Shown here one piece after another: positions 10,753-20,376 of a stretch of DNA of 64,000 nt. The DNA lies in contig NZ_CP132339.1 of assembly GCF_030944405.1 (NCBI RefSeq), positions 1,116,001-1,180,000 of the forward strand, given 5' to 3'. The translations under genes and the position numbers were made by a program. How positions within the stretch are numbered: the stretch's first letter is position 1; each line of letters starts with the position of its first letter. The notes beneath the pieces are model-generated. The model made no database searches, was not told the origin of the DNA, and worked only from the letters and a program-made list of their open reading frames with translations. This stretch comes from Janthinobacterium sp. J1-1. Its GTDB lineage: Bacteria; Pseudomonadota; Gammaproteobacteria; Burkholderiales; Burkholderiaceae_D.

Positions 10753-11808
10753 ATGAGCATCCAGACCGACATCTTCACGGAACAGCGCATCATCGATGCG
10801 GCGCCCATCTCGCACAATGAAGAGGCGATCGAACGGGCCTTGCGGCCCAAGCAGCTCGACGAGTACGTGGGCCAGGAAAAGATCCGCGACCAGCTGGAAA
10901 TCTTTATTACGGCCGCGCGCCAGCGCAAGGAAGCGCTCGATCATACTTTGCTGTTCGGCCCGCCGGGCCTGGGCAAGACCACCCTGGCGCACATTATCGC
11001 GCGCGAGATGGGCGTCAACCTGCGCCAGACTTCCGGCCCGGTGCTGGAGCGTCCGGGCGACCTGGCGGCGATACTGACGAACCTCGAAGCGAACGACGTG
11101 CTGTTCATCGACGAGATCCACCGCCTGTCGCCGGTGGTCGAAGAGATACTGTATCCGGCGCTGGAAGACTACCAGATCGACATCATGATCGGCGAAGGCC
11201 CGGCCGCCCGCTCCGTGAAACTCGACCTGCAGCCGTTTACCCTGGTCGGCGCCACCACGCGTGCCGGGATGCTGACCAATCCGCTGCGCGACCGCTTCGG
11301 CATCGTCGCCCGCCTGGAGTTCTACAACACGAGCGAACTGACCAAGATCGTCACGCGCAGCGCGGCGCTCTTGAAAGCGCCGATCGACCCGGACGGCGCG
11401 CACGAGATCGCCCAGCGCGCGCGCGGCACGCCCCGTATCGCCAACCGGCTGTTGCGCCGCGTACGCGACTTTGCCGAAGTGAAAAGCAATGGCGAGATCA
11501 CCAAGGTGGTGGCCGACCGCGCGCTGGCCATGCTCGATGTCGACGCGGTCGGCTTCGACGTGATGGACCGCAAGTTGCTCGAAGCCGTGCTGTTCAAGTT
11601 CGGCGGCGGTCCGGTCGGCATCGGCAATCTGGCGGCGGCCATCGGCGAAGCGGCCGATACCATCGAAGACGTGCTGGAGCCGTACCTGATCCAGCAGGGA
11701 TTCCTGCAGCGCACGCCGCGCGGACGGGTTGCCACGCCGGCCGCCTATCTGCACTTCGGCGTCAGCGCGCCGCGCATCAGCCCCAACGGCGAAGCGTGGG
11801 CGCTGTGA
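10753..11808 (+). CDS. ruvB: Holliday junction DNA helicase motor RuvB
   Basis: RuvB is the AAA+ ring motor for branch migration. The 351-residue protein has Walker [12 protein letters not shown], Walker [10 protein letters not shown], sensor [18 protein letters not shown] with the arginine finger, and a C-terminal winged helix ([16 protein letters not shown]). Everything is intact. Its stop overlaps a possible GTG start of the following YaiI-type gene, suggesting coupled translation. Confidence 0.98.
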   Translation: MSIQTDIFTEQRIIDAAPISHNEEAIERALRPKQLDEYVGQEKIRDQLEIFITAARQRKEALDHTLLFGPPGLGKTTLAHIIAREMGVNLRQTSGPVLERPGDLAAILTNLEANDVLFIDEIHRLSPVVEEILYPALEDYQIDIMIGEGPAARSVKLDLQPFTLVGATTRAGMLTNPLRDRFGIVARLEFYNTSELTKIVTRSAALLKAPIDPDGAHEIAQRARGTPRIANRLLRRVRDFAEVKSNGEITKVVADRALAMLDVDAVGFDVMDRKLLEAVLFKFGGGPVGIGNLAAAIGEAADTIEDVLEPYLIQQGFLQRTPRGRVATPAAYLHFGVSAPRISPNGEAWAL

Positions 11809-11822
11809 CGGACAAGGCAGGC

Positions 11823-12284
11823 ATGCAGATCTGGGTCGACGCCGACGCCTGCCCGGTGGTGATCAAGGAGATTCTGTACCGCGTGGCCGACCGGCTGGAA
11901 CTGCCCGTCACCCTGGTCGCCAACCAGGGCCTGCGCGTGCCGCCGTCGCGCTTTGTCCGCACGGTGCAAGTGCCGTCCGGCGCCGACGTGGCCGACCAGG
12001 AAATCGTACGCTTGCTCAATCCTGGCGACCTGGTGGTGACCGGCGACATTCCGCTGGCGTCGGATGTGCTGAAGAAGGGCGGCTACGCGCTCAATCCGCG
12101 CGGCGAGTTCTATACGAATGACAATATCGCCCAGCAACTGAGCATGCGCGCCTTTATGGAAGAGCTGCGCAGTGGCGGTGTCGACACGGGCGGCCCGGCC
12201 GCGTTCAACCAGGGTGACCGGCAAAGTTTTGCCAATAGCCTGGACCGGCATTTGCAGAAACATCATCGCAAGCCGGTCGGATAG
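11823..12284 (+). CDS. YaiI/YqxD family protein (DUF188)
   Basis: The 153-residue cytoplasmic protein begins [16 protein letters not shown] and carries [17 protein letters not shown] and [11 protein letters not shown], the signature acidic and GD motifs of DUF188. The fold is PIN-like, so a nuclease or RNA-related role is possible, but function is not established. The start is uncertain: GTG 11805 overlaps the ruvB stop (GTGA) and would add 6 residues, GTG 11796 would add 9, and ATG 11823 gives the conserved N-terminus. It is likely the last gene of the ruv transcript. Confidence 0.9.
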   Translation: MQIWVDADACPVVIKEILYRVADRLELPVTLVANQGLRVPPSRFVRTVQVPSGADVADQEIVRLLNPGDLVVTGDIPLASDVLKKGGYALNPRGEFYTNDNIAQQLSMRAFMEELRSGGVDTGGPAAFNQGDRQSFANSLDRHLQKHHRKPVG

Positions 12285-12290
12285 AATGCC

Positions 12291-12737
12291 TTATTCTTCG
12301 CGCAGCCAAGTTTGCGTGCGGCCCAGCATCGGTACGCCCTTGTAGGCGCGCATGCTGATTTTTTTTCCGCCATCCGAGACGCTCAACTTGCTCTTATAGA
12401 CCGTGCCACTTTTAGGATCGACGATTTCACCACCGGTAAATTCATTGCCATCTTTTTTCAAGCCAGTCAGGATGACCATGCCGATGATCGGCTGATCCTT
12501 GCGCGCGCCGTCGCATTTTTCGCATTTCGGAGCCGGGTCTTCGCTGGGCTCGCGAAACAGCTTTTCAATCTGGCCTTGCAACACACCATTGTTTTCCGTA
12601 ATGCGTATCAGCGCTTTCGGCTTGCCTGTTTCATCATCGATGTTTTTCCACAGGCCGACCGGCGTTGCATCGTCGGCAAAGGCGAGGGCAGGGGCAACAC
12701 ACAACATGGCGCTGATGGCCAGTGCAGCAAATTTCAT
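12291..12737 (-). CDS. DUF2147 secreted protein
   Basis: The 148-residue precursor has a clear Sec signal peptide (MKFAALAISAMLCVAPALAFA), so the mature protein should be periplasmic or outer-membrane associated. The body fits DUF2147: GLWKNIDDETGKPKALIRI, a CEKC pair, GLKKDGNEFTGGEIVDPKSGTVYKSKLSV and a C-terminal LGRTQTWLRE. The family has a lipocalin-like beta-barrel and no firm function. ATG at 12735-12737 is preceded by AGGAGA. It is convergent with the ruv-YaiI transcript, ending 6 bp from it, and lies downstream of valS beyond that gene's terminator. Confidence 0.88.
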   Translation of the reverse strand: MKFAALAISAMLCVAPALAFADDATPVGLWKNIDDETGKPKALIRITENNGVLQGQIEKLFREPSEDPAPKCEKCDGARKDQPIIGMVILTGLKKDGNEFTGGEIVDPKSGTVYKSKLSVSDGGKKISMRAYKGVPMLGRTQTWLREE

Positions 12738-12845
12738 GATAAGTCTCCTGATTGGTTTTTGTCTGACGAGTGTAGCAAATAAATGACCGGTCGTACTATT
12801 TCCATTCAAATTAATCATCGCGCGTCACGCCGCCATCGTACCGGC

Positions 12846-12875
12846 AAAAAAAAACCGCTCGGATGAGCGGCTTTT
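12846..12875 (-). terminator. intrinsic terminator after valS
   Basis: On the minus strand the stem CCGCTC...GAGCGG (12855-12860 with 12865-12870) is followed by nine T residues (A-run at 12846-12854). It lies about 20 bp beyond the valS stop and should separate valS from the DUF2147 gene. Confidence 0.85.
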
Positions 12876-12895
12876 CCAGGCAACCACTGTACTGC

Positions 12896-15718
12896 TTATG
12901 CGGTCGGCAATTTGGCAAATTGCTCGCGCATCTTGTCGAGTGTGGCGGAAAAATTCGCGACGCGGGCTTTTTCCTGTGCCACGACTTCAGCAGGCGCGCG
13001 TGCCACAAAACTTTCGTTCGACAGCTTGCCGTTGGCTTTGTTGATCTCGCCTTCGATGCGTGTCATTTCCTTGCCCAGGCGCTCGCGTTCGGCCGCCACG
13101 TCAATCTCCACTTTCAGCATCAGCTTGGTGGTGCCAACGATGGCGACGGCAGCTGGCGAATCCGGTAGCGCATCGACGATCTGCACTTCGGCCAGCTTGC
13201 CCAGCGACTGGATATACGGCGCGTAGGTGGCCAGCGTGGCCTTGTCGGTGGCGTTGCCCGCTTCGACGATCAGCGGCACGCGCACCGATGGCGAGATCTG
13301 CATTTCGCCGCGCAGGTTGCGCGTCGCGTCCGTCAGCGCTTTCAATTGCTGCATCCACGCTTCGGCCGCTTCGTCGATCTTGCCGGTGTCGGCGATCGGA
13401 TACGGCTGCATCATGATCGAATCGCCTTCCGCCTTGAGCGTCTTGCCGGCCAGCGGCGCGACGGTCTGCCACAAGGCTTCCGTCACGAACGGAATGATCG
13501 GATGGGCCAGGCGCAGCACCACTTCCAGCACGCGCAGCAGGGTGTGGCGGGTGGCGCGCTGCTGGCCTTCCGTGCCTTGCTGTACTTGGACCTTGGCCAC
13601 TTCCAGGTACCAGTCGCAATACTCGTCCCAGACGAACTTGTAGATGGTGGCGGCGATATTGTCGAAGCGGAAGTCTTCAAAACCCTTGGCCACGTCCAGC
13701 TCGGCTTTTTGCAGCAGCGAAATGATCCACTTGTCGGCCTGCGACAGGTCGGCGTCATTTGGACGGTCCGCCGGTGCGGTGCAATCCTTGCCTTCCGTAT
13801 TCATCATCACGAAACGGGTGGCGTTCCACATCTTGTTGCAGAAGTTGCGGTAGCCTTCGCAGCGGCCCAGGTCGAAATTGATGTTGCGGCCCAGCGATGC
13901 ATAGCTGGCCATGGTAAAGCGCACGGCGTCGGTGCCGTAGGCGGAAATGCCGTCCGGGAATTCCTTGCGCGTGGCCTTGGTGATTTTTTCCGCGTCGCGC
14001 GGGTTCATCAGGCCGGTGGTGCGCTTGACGATCAGGCCGTCCAGGTCGATGCCGTCGATCAGGTCGATCGGGTCCAGGGTGTTGCCTTTCGACTTGGACA
14101 TTTTTTGCCCGGTCGAATCGCGCACCAGGCCGTGCACGTAGACGGTTTCAAACGGCACCTTGCCGGTGAAGTGCGCCGTCATCATGACCATGCGCGCCAC
14201 CCAGAAGAAGATGATGTCGAAACCGGTGACCAGCACCGACGACGGCAAAAAGGCCTTCATGTCCGGCGTTTCTTCCGGCCAGCCCATGGTCGAGAACGGC
14301 ACCAGGGCGGACGAGAACCACGTGTCGAGCACGTCGTCGTCGCGTTTCAACGGACCCGTGCTGCCGGCGGCCTGCGCCTTGGCCTGTGCTTCGGCTTCGG
14401 TTTTTGCGACAAAGATATTGCCGGCCTCGTCATACCAGGCCGGGATCTGGTGGCCCCACCACAGCTGGCGCGAGATGCACCAGTCCTGGATGTTGTTCAG
14501 CCACTGGTTGTAGGTGGTGCTCCAGTTTTCCGGCACGAACTTGATTTCGCCGTTGGCGACTTTTTCCAGCGCCGTCTCGGCGATCGATTTGCCAGGGAAG
14601 AAAGTGCCTTCCGGCGCCGGTTTGCTCATGGCGACAAACCACTGGTCGGTCAGCATCGGTTCGATCACGACGCCCGTGCGGTCGCCGCGCGGCACCATCA
14701 GCTTGTGCGGCTTGACCTGTTCCAGCAGGCCCAGCGTGTCCAGGTCGGCGACGATCTGCTTGCGCGCGGCAAAGCGGTCCAGGCCGCGATAGGCTTCCGG
14801 CGCATCGTCGGTGATTTTCGCGTCCAGCGTCAGGATGACGATCTGCGCCAGCTTGTGGCGCTGGCCGACGGCGTAATCGTTCATGTCGTGCGCGGGGGTG
14901 ATCTTCACGCAGCCGGTGCCGAATTCCTTGTCGACATATTCGTCGGCGATGATCGGAATTTCGCGGTCGGTCAGCGGGAGCTTGAGCATCTTGCCGACCA
15001 GCGCCATGTAGCGCTCGTCGGTCGGGTCGACCGCCACCGCCACGTCGCCCAGCATGGTTTCAGGACGGGTGGTGGCCACTGTCAGGAAGCCGCTGCCATC
15101 AAGCAGTGGGTACTTGATGTACCACATCGAGCCGTCTTCTTCTTCCGACACCACTTCCAGGTCCGACACGGCCGTGCCCAGCACCGGGTCCCAGTTGACC
15201 AGGCGCTTGCCGCGGTAGATCAGGCCTTGTTCGAACAGGCGCACGAAGACGTCGGTGACGACTTTCGAGCGCGGCTCGTCCATCGTGAAGTATTCGCGCT
15301 GCCAGTCGGCCGAAGCGCCCAGGCGGCGCATCTGGCCGGTGATGATGGAACCCGATTTTTCTTTCCACTCCCACACTTTTTCCACGAATTTCTCGCGGCC
15401 CAGGTCATGGCGCGAAATCTTTTGCGCGTCCAGCTGGCGCTGCACCACGATCTGGGTGGCGATGCCGGCGTGGTCGGTGCCGGGAATCCAGGCCGTGTTG
15501 TGGCCCAGCATGCGGTGGTAGCGCGTCAGGCCATCCATGATGGTCTGGTTGAAGGCATGGCCCATGTGCAGGGTGCCGGTCACGTTCGGCGGCGGCAACT
15601 GGATGCTGAAGGAAGGTTTTCCGGCATCGAGGGTGGCGGTAAAGTAACCGCGCTGCTCCCACTCGGTGCGCCAGAATTGTTCAATGTCGGCGGGCTCGAA
15701 AGACTTGGCTAATTCCAT
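12896..15718 (-). CDS. valS: valyl-tRNA synthetase
   Basis: ValS charges tRNA-Val and edits threonine. At 940 residues it is a full-length class I enzyme. It shows [18 protein letters not shown] (HIGH motif), the CP1 editing domain ([15 protein letters not shown]), the KMSKSKGN loop, and a C-terminal coiled-coil arm ([21 protein letters not shown]). I use ATG at 15716-15718; a TTG seven codons upstream at 15739 would sit at the predicted transcription start. On the minus strand a perfect TATAAT lies at 15748-15753. A strong terminator follows the stop. Confidence 0.97.
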   Translation of the reverse strand: MELAKSFEPADIEQFWRTEWEQRGYFTATLDAGKPSFSIQLPPPNVTGTLHMGHAFNQTIMDGLTRYHRMLGHNTAWIPGTDHAGIATQIVVQRQLDAQKISRHDLGREKFVEKVWEWKEKSGSIITGQMRRLGASADWQREYFTMDEPRSKVVTDVFVRLFEQGLIYRGKRLVNWDPVLGTAVSDLEVVSEEEDGSMWYIKYPLLDGSGFLTVATTRPETMLGDVAVAVDPTDERYMALVGKMLKLPLTDREIPIIADEYVDKEFGTGCVKITPAHDMNDYAVGQRHKLAQIVILTLDAKITDDAPEAYRGLDRFAARKQIVADLDTLGLLEQVKPHKLMVPRGDRTGVVIEPMLTDQWFVAMSKPAPEGTFFPGKSIAETALEKVANGEIKFVPENWSTTYNQWLNNIQDWCISRQLWWGHQIPAWYDEAGNIFVAKTEAEAQAKAQAAGSTGPLKRDDDVLDTWFSSALVPFSTMGWPEETPDMKAFLPSSVLVTGFDIIFFWVARMVMMTAHFTGKVPFETVYVHGLVRDSTGQKMSKSKGNTLDPIDLIDGIDLDGLIVKRTTGLMNPRDAEKITKATRKEFPDGISAYGTDAVRFTMASYASLGRNINFDLGRCEGYRNFCNKMWNATRFVMMNTEGKDCTAPADRPNDADLSQADKWIISLLQKAELDVAKGFEDFRFDNIAATIYKFVWDEYCDWYLEVAKVQVQQGTEGQQRATRHTLLRVLEVVLRLAHPIIPFVTEALWQTVAPLAGKTLKAEGDSIMMQPYPIADTGKIDEAAEAWMQQLKALTDATRNLRGEMQISPSVRVPLIVEAGNATDKATLATYAPYIQSLGKLAEVQIVDALPDSPAAVAIVGTTKLMLKVEIDVAAERERLGKEMTRIEGEINKANGKLSNESFVARAPAEVVAQEKARVANFSATLDKMREQFAKLPTA

Positions 15719-15747
15719 GATTTGGCGTGTGTTTGGCAAAAGGAATC

Positions 15748-15753
15748 ATTATA
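15748..15753 (-). promoter_or_regulatory. -10 element of valS
   Basis: TATAAT reads on the minus strand here, placing transcription start near 15741 and giving a leader of about 23 nt before the ATG at 15718. No good -35 hexamer is visible. Confidence 0.5.
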
Positions 15754-15857
15754 GATGACACGGCAACGGCTGCGCCGTGGCCAGCCCTGTTTTTCAGCAT
15801 TCTGGCGGCTTTGCGGGCCGCCAGCCGGCAGGCGTGCGGGGGTAAAAGTTGCGCCAG

Positions 15858-15866
15858 TGCTATAAT
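15858..15866 (+). promoter_or_regulatory. extended -10 promoter upstream of porin
   Basis: TGCTATAAT (TGn-TATAAT) is a textbook extended -10, which does not need a good -35. Transcription would begin near 15873, more than 300 nt before the porin ATG. The stretch 15870-16184 has no gene I can support. It would be either a long 5' leader or the site of a small RNA. Confidence 0.5.
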
Positions 15867-16184
15867 GTCGGCCTTGTCGCCTCTTGCAATCACTTGCGGA
15901 CGGCGCCAGCGGCCGCAGTTTTATCCAACTCACGGCCATGCCAGCGCATCAGCGATGCCGGCAACTTTTCAGTGCGTCCCCTGCGGGCCGGGCGCCTGAG
16001 CCACGCGCACCGCCAGCGGTGCACCATTCACGGCGGAATTCCCGCGGCCGGCAGCATTGCAGGCCGTGTCCGCCACAGCTTTGCCAGGAGTGTCCGGCCC
16101 GCCGTCTGTCGATACGGCAGCGGCACGCATGCGCCTTGCCGCCTGCGCGGGATTCCTGGCCCGGCGTTTATCAAGGAAACCTGC

Positions 16185-17228
16185 ATGAAAACCACCACTG
16201 TCTGCCTGGGACTCGCCTCGGCCATGATTTTGCCCACTGTCCCCGCTCACGCCCAGTCCTCCGTCGACATGTACGGCCTGATGGATGCCGCACTGGTACA
16301 GGAACGCTCGATCAGCAAAGTATCGAGTGGCGTCTCGGCTGGTTCGCGCCTCGGTTTTCGCGGCGCCGAAGCGCTGGGCAATGGCTGGCAAGCCGTGTTC
16401 ACGCTGGAAGCCGGCTTGCTGACGGACACCGGCCGCTCGGACCAGGCCGGCCAGCTGTTCGGCCGCCAGGCTTTCGTCGGCCTCAGCAGCCCGCTGGGCA
16501 TGCTGACCATCGGCCGCCAGTACAATCTGCAGAGCCAGGCGCTGACCGACGTCGCCGATCCGTTCGAGGGCGGCATGGCCGGCGCCTCGACCAACGTGGC
16601 CGGCTATTCGGCCACCCGCATCGACAATACCGTACGCTATACCTCGCCGACGCTGCGCGGCGTGACGGCCACCGTGATGTATGGCGCTGGCGAACACAGC
16701 GGCATTGCGGCCGACCAGCGCTCGCTGGGCCTGGCCCTCGGTTATGTCAACGGCCCGCTGACCTTGCGCCTGGCGCGCCAGAGCCGTGGCGGCGACGCCG
16801 GCAAGGCCGACGTCAACAACACGATTTTGGCCGGCAACTACAATTTCGGTCCGGCCACGGCCTTTGCCGGCTACGGCAGCAACACGGGCGATGGCAGTTC
16901 GATGTTCTTTGCCGACAATCCGTATGGCGCGGCCACGGCGCCGCGGCAATCGACCGACAGCCGCGACGCCATCGTCGGCGTCTCCGTGCCGCTGGGCGCG
17001 GCGACCTTGCTGGCGTCGGTGGTGCACAAGGACGACCGCGATGCGGCCAACCGCGATGCGCAGCAACTGGCTGTTGGGGCCACCTATGCCTTGTCGAAAC
17101 GCAGCAAGATCTATCTGGCCTATGCGCAGATCCGCAACCGCCATGGCGCCGCCTACATGGTCGGCAATGCCACCGAGGTCGGCACCGGCGACCGGGCCTT
17201 CAACCTCGGCCTGCGCCACGCTTTTTAA
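16185..17228 (+). CDS. general outer-membrane porin (Gram-negative porin family)
   Basis: The 347-residue precursor has a signal peptide (MKTTTVCLGLASAMILPTVPAHAQ) followed by SSVDMYGLMDAALVQE, the usual first strand of betaproteobacterial OmpC-type trimeric porins. Later features are GSRLGFRGAEALGNGWQAVFTLE, FGRQAFVGL, TIGRQY and the terminal phenylalanine in NLGLRHAF required for BAM recognition. It would form a 16-strand passive diffusion channel. ATG 16185 follows AAGGAAACC. The open frame extends 112 codons upstream, but that part has no porin-like sequence. Confidence 0.92.
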   Translation: MKTTTVCLGLASAMILPTVPAHAQSSVDMYGLMDAALVQERSISKVSSGVSAGSRLGFRGAEALGNGWQAVFTLEAGLLTDTGRSDQAGQLFGRQAFVGLSSPLGMLTIGRQYNLQSQALTDVADPFEGGMAGASTNVAGYSATRIDNTVRYTSPTLRGVTATVMYGAGEHSGIAADQRSLGLALGYVNGPLTLRLARQSRGGDAGKADVNNTILAGNYNFGPATAFAGYGSNTGDGSSMFFADNPYGAATAPRQSTDSRDAIVGVSVPLGAATLLASVVHKDDRDAANRDAQQLAVGATYALSKRSKIYLAYAQIRNRHGAAYMVGNATEVGTGDRAFNLGLRHAF

Positions 17229-17240
17229 GGTTTTAACGCA

Positions 17241-19346
17241 TCAGGCCGCCAGCATGCGGCCCTGGCGCAGCAGCGCTTCGAAGGCCGGCACGGCCAGCGG
17301 ACGGCTGTACAGATAGCCTTGCATCTGGTCGCAGCCGTGCTGGCGCAGGAAGTCCAGCTGCGGCGCCGTTTCCACGCCCTCGGCGATCACTTTCAGGCGC
17401 AGATTGTGCGCCAGTGAAATGATGGCGCAGACGATGGCCGCATCGTCGTTGCTGTGCGTGATGTCGTTGACGAACGATTTGTCGATTTTGAGCACGTCGA
17501 TCGGGAAGTGGCGCAGATAGGCCAAGCTGGAGTAGCCGGTGCCGAAGTCGTCGATCGACAGTTGCACCCCCAGCGCCTTCAGGTTGCCCATGATGGCCGT
17601 CGCTTGTTCCACGTCGTGCATCACCATGCTTTCCGTCAGTTCCAGCTCCAGGCAGCTCGCATCGAGGCCGGTTTCCATCAACACGGCGGCCACCGCATGC
17701 AGCAGATTTCTTTGCTTGAACTGCCGCGCCGACAGGTTCACCGCCACGCGCAGCGGGCCATGGCCGGCCAGTTGCCAGGCGCGCGCCTGGGCGCAGGCGG
17801 TGCGCAGCACCCAGTCGCCGATCGGAATGATCAAGCCCATTTCCTCGGCCATGCCGATAAAGCTGGCCGGCGAAATCAGGCCCAGCTGCGGATGGCGCCA
17901 GCGCAGCAGCGCTTCCATGCCCACCATCCGGCCGCTGGCCAGGTCCAGCTGCGGCTGGTATTCGAGGTGGAACTGGCCGCGTTCGAGCGCATGGCGCAAT
18001 TCGCTTTCCAGGCTCAGCCTTTCCAGGGTGTCCGCATTCATGTTCGAGGCATAGAACTGCCAGTGGCCACGGCCCTGTTCCTTGGCGCGGTACATGGCGA
18101 TATCGGCGTGCTTGATCAGCATTTCGGCGCTGCAGCCATCGTCGGGGTAGACGGCCACGCCCAGGCTGCAGCTGAGAAAAAATTCGTATTCGCCCAGCTG
18201 CATCGGCTGCGCCACGGCATCGAGTATGCGCTGCAGGATGGCCATGCCGGGGTCGCCATTGCCATGCTGCGGCAACAGCAGCACGAATTCGTCGCCGCCC
18301 AGGCGCGCCACCGTATCGACTTCGCGGGTGGCCGCCAGCAGGCGTTCGGCCACGCCCTTGAGCAGGGTGTCGCCGGCATCGTGGCCCAGGGTGTCGTTGA
18401 CGAACTTGAAGCGGTCCAGGTCGATGAACACCACCCACAGCGGCAAGCCTGTGCGTTGTGCAACAGCCATTTCATGTTCCAGGCGCTCGCGCAGCAGGCG
18501 GCGGTTGGCCAGCCCGGTCAGGATATCGTGGCGTGCCTGGAAGGCCAGTTCGGCCTCGAAGTGCATGACGGCGCTGATATCGTATTGCGCCACCAGGAAG
18601 TGGCTGATCGGCGCCGTGCCGTCATCGCTGGCCGCGGCGATGCCGCGCACGGGCGCGACAAAGCTTTCGTTCCAGTAGCTGTCGCCGTTCTTGCGCACGT
18701 GGCGCAGGATGGCCTTGCCTTCGCGCTGCTCGCGTATCGCCGCTTGCAGCTGCTCCATGGCGGGCTGTTCCTGGTCATTGCCGTGCAGGCTGGCCAGCGG
18801 CTGTCCCACCACTTCCTGCGCCGTGTAGCCGGTGATGCGTTCAAACGCCGGATTGACGTATTCGATCAGGTAGCCGGGCGCTTCGGCGCTGCAGATGGCG
18901 ATCGCGTTGGCCGACACTTCGATGATGCGCTCGCGCAGCCGCAGCGCCTGGTCGCTTTGCAGGCGCGCCGCGATATCTTCCGACAGGCGCAGGTTGGCAA
19001 AGCGCAGCGCCGCCGTGCGTTCTTCCGTGATGCGTTCGATCACGCTGTTGCGCGTCACCAGCTGATACACATAGGCGGCCGCCAGCAAACTCGACAGTAT
19101 TCCGCCCAGCAGCACATACAGCGAGCTGCGCCGGCCCGCGTCGAACAGCGACAGCCCATTTGCCGGCAGCATGGCGGCGCTCAGGTCTTGCGTGCCGCCA
19201 TAGTGCTGCAGCAGTAGCCGCGCGCTTTCCGATTCGATCTGCCGCGTCGAGGCATAGCACAGCGCCGTCACGGCCAGGCCGATCGCCAGGGTGATCAGGG
19301 CGGAGACGGAAACAGAGATGGAAATGCGCTTGATGAGTGATTGCAT
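17241..19346 (-). CDS. membrane PAS-GGDEF-EAL cyclic-di-GMP protein
   Basis: This 701-residue protein has a transmembrane segment at about 12-32, a short periplasmic loop, a second one at about 76-96, a PAS domain at about 138-265, a diguanylate cyclase domain with intact GGDEF (350-354) and allosteric RxxD (R341-D344), and a phosphodiesterase domain with intact EAL (478-480), DDFGTGYS (599-606) and EGVET. Both catalytic sites look functional, so net activity cannot be predicted; the PAS input probably decides. ATG at 19344-19346 begins the first hydrophobic helix; the 39 upstream codons look non-native. It is divergent from the Crp/Fnr gene and shares the 24-bp palindrome region. Confidence 0.93.
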   Translation of the reverse strand: MQSLIKRISISVSVSALITLAIGLAVTALCYASTRQIESESARLLLQHYGGTQDLSAAMLPANGLSLFDAGRRSSLYVLLGGILSSLLAAAYVYQLVTRNSVIERITEERTAALRFANLRLSEDIAARLQSDQALRLRERIIEVSANAIAICSAEAPGYLIEYVNPAFERITGYTAQEVVGQPLASLHGNDQEQPAMEQLQAAIREQREGKAILRHVRKNGDSYWNESFVAPVRGIAAASDDGTAPISHFLVAQYDISAVMHFEAELAFQARHDILTGLANRRLLRERLEHEMAVAQRTGLPLWVVFIDLDRFKFVNDTLGHDAGDTLLKGVAERLLAATREVDTVARLGGDEFVLLLPQHGNGDPGMAILQRILDAVAQPMQLGEYEFFLSCSLGVAVYPDDGCSAEMLIKHADIAMYRAKEQGRGHWQFYASNMNADTLERLSLESELRHALERGQFHLEYQPQLDLASGRMVGMEALLRWRHPQLGLISPASFIGMAEEMGLIIPIGDWVLRTACAQARAWQLAGHGPLRVAVNLSARQFKQRNLLHAVAAVLMETGLDASCLELELTESMVMHDVEQATAIMGNLKALGVQLSIDDFGTGYSSLAYLRHFPIDVLKIDKSFVNDITHSNDDAAIVCAIISLAHNLRLKVIAEGVETAPQLDFLRQHGCDQMQGYLYSRPLAVPAFEALLRQGRMLAA

Positions 19347-19434
19347 GATGGCGTCCGGTGGATGCGTGTGCCAGCCCTGATCCGCGATCTGGCAGCCCAT
19401 GCAATGACTAACTGTAGGTGGCCGGGCGGCGCAG

Positions 19435-19458
19435 CGTCCGTTCGGTACCGAACGGACG
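19435..19458. promoter_or_regulatory. 24-bp perfect palindrome, candidate operator
   Basis: The half-site CGTCCGTTCGGT (19435-19446) is followed without spacer by its exact reverse complement (19447-19458). It lies in the 241-bp gap between the divergent cyclic-di-GMP gene and the Crp/Fnr gene. A -10-like TAATAT at 19473-19478 puts the right arm at the -35 position of a plus-strand promoter. Such symmetry and position suggest a dimeric regulator, most simply the adjacent Crp/Fnr protein itself. Confidence 0.7.
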
Positions 19459-19587
19459 GTCATGCCACCAAGTAATATAGTCAGGCCGTGTTCAGGACCC
19501 TGTGTTACCCTGCACCGCGTGGCGCCTCTCGTTCAGACGCCTCCCCATTACCGCCTAGCTGACGACTGGAAACCAGGAATCCTGACC

Positions 19588-20325
19588 ATGTCCAGTCCGC
19601 ATGCCGTGTTGCACAACCCCAACCAGAACCATTTGCTGGCCGCCATGCTGGACGCCGATTTTGCGCGCCTGGCGCCGCACCTGGAGCAGGTCGCCATGCG
19701 CCTGGGCGACGTGATCTATGACTCGGGCGACAAGCTGCACCATGTGTATTTCCCCACCACCGCCATCGTTTCGCTGCACTATCTGCTGGAGAACGGCGGC
19801 TCGTCCGAAATCGCCGGCGTCGGCAATGAAGGCGTGGTGGGCGTGTCGCTGTTCATGGGCGGCGACTCCACCCCCAGCCGCGCGGTGGTGCAGACGGGCG
19901 GCGTCGGCTACCGCCTGAAGGCGCATGTGCTGATGGAGGAATTCAACCGCGCCGGCCCCGTGATGCGGCTGCTGCTGCGCTACACGCAGGCCTTGCTGAC
20001 GCAGATGTCGCAGACGGCCGTGTGCAACCGCCATCATACGGTGGAACAGCAACTGTGCCGCTGGCTGCTGCTGACCCTGGACCGCTTGCCCGGGCGCGAA
20101 CTGACCATGACCCAGGAACTGATCGCCAACATGCTGGGCGTGCGCCGCGAAGGCGTGACGGAAGCGGCCGGCAAGCTGCAGGCGCGTGGCCATATCAGTT
20201 ACCGGCGCGGCCATATCACGGTGCTGGACCGCGGCGGGCTGGAAAGCACGACCTGCGAATGCTATGGCGTGGTGAAGAAGGAATTTGCCCGCTTGCTGTC
20301 GGATGTGCGCCAGCGCCAGGCTTGA
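19588..20325 (+). CDS. Crp/Fnr family transcriptional regulator
   Basis: The 245-residue protein has an N-terminal cyclic-nucleotide-binding-like beta-roll (HHVYFPTTAIVSLHYLLENG, GNEGVVGVSLFMGG) and a C-terminal winged helix-turn-helix (TMTQELIANMLGVRREGVTEAA). The beta-roll lacks the RxS cAMP phosphate-binding signature and there is no Fnr-type cysteine cluster, so the signal is unknown. A C-terminal tail carries TTCECYGVVKKEF. ATG 19588 follows an AGGAA ribosome-binding site; 42 earlier in-frame codons are unlikely. It starts 51 bp before the hybrid kinase and is probably co-transcribed with it and the REC-PAS gene. Confidence 0.9.
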   Translation: MSSPHAVLHNPNQNHLLAAMLDADFARLAPHLEQVAMRLGDVIYDSGDKLHHVYFPTTAIVSLHYLLENGGSSEIAGVGNEGVVGVSLFMGGDSTPSRAVVQTGGVGYRLKAHVLMEEFNRAGPVMRLLLRYTQALLTQMSQTAVCNRHHTVEQQLCRWLLLTLDRLPGRELTMTQELIANMLGVRREGVTEAAGKLQARGHISYRRGHITVLDRGGLESTTCECYGVVKKEFARLLSDVRQRQA

Positions 20326-20376
20326 GCGGCGCCGCCTCCTTGATGCTATTCATTGTTGTACTTACCGGCTGATCCC

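Noticed and set aside
13346..15712. 788-codon open frame opposite valS
   Set aside because: Same effect. ValS motifs (HIGH, KMSKS, editing site) are on the minus strand, and the plus-strand product has low-complexity composition.
15849..16184. N-terminal extension of the porin reading frame
   Set aside because: It lacks porin sequence and would place the signal peptide in the interior of the protein.
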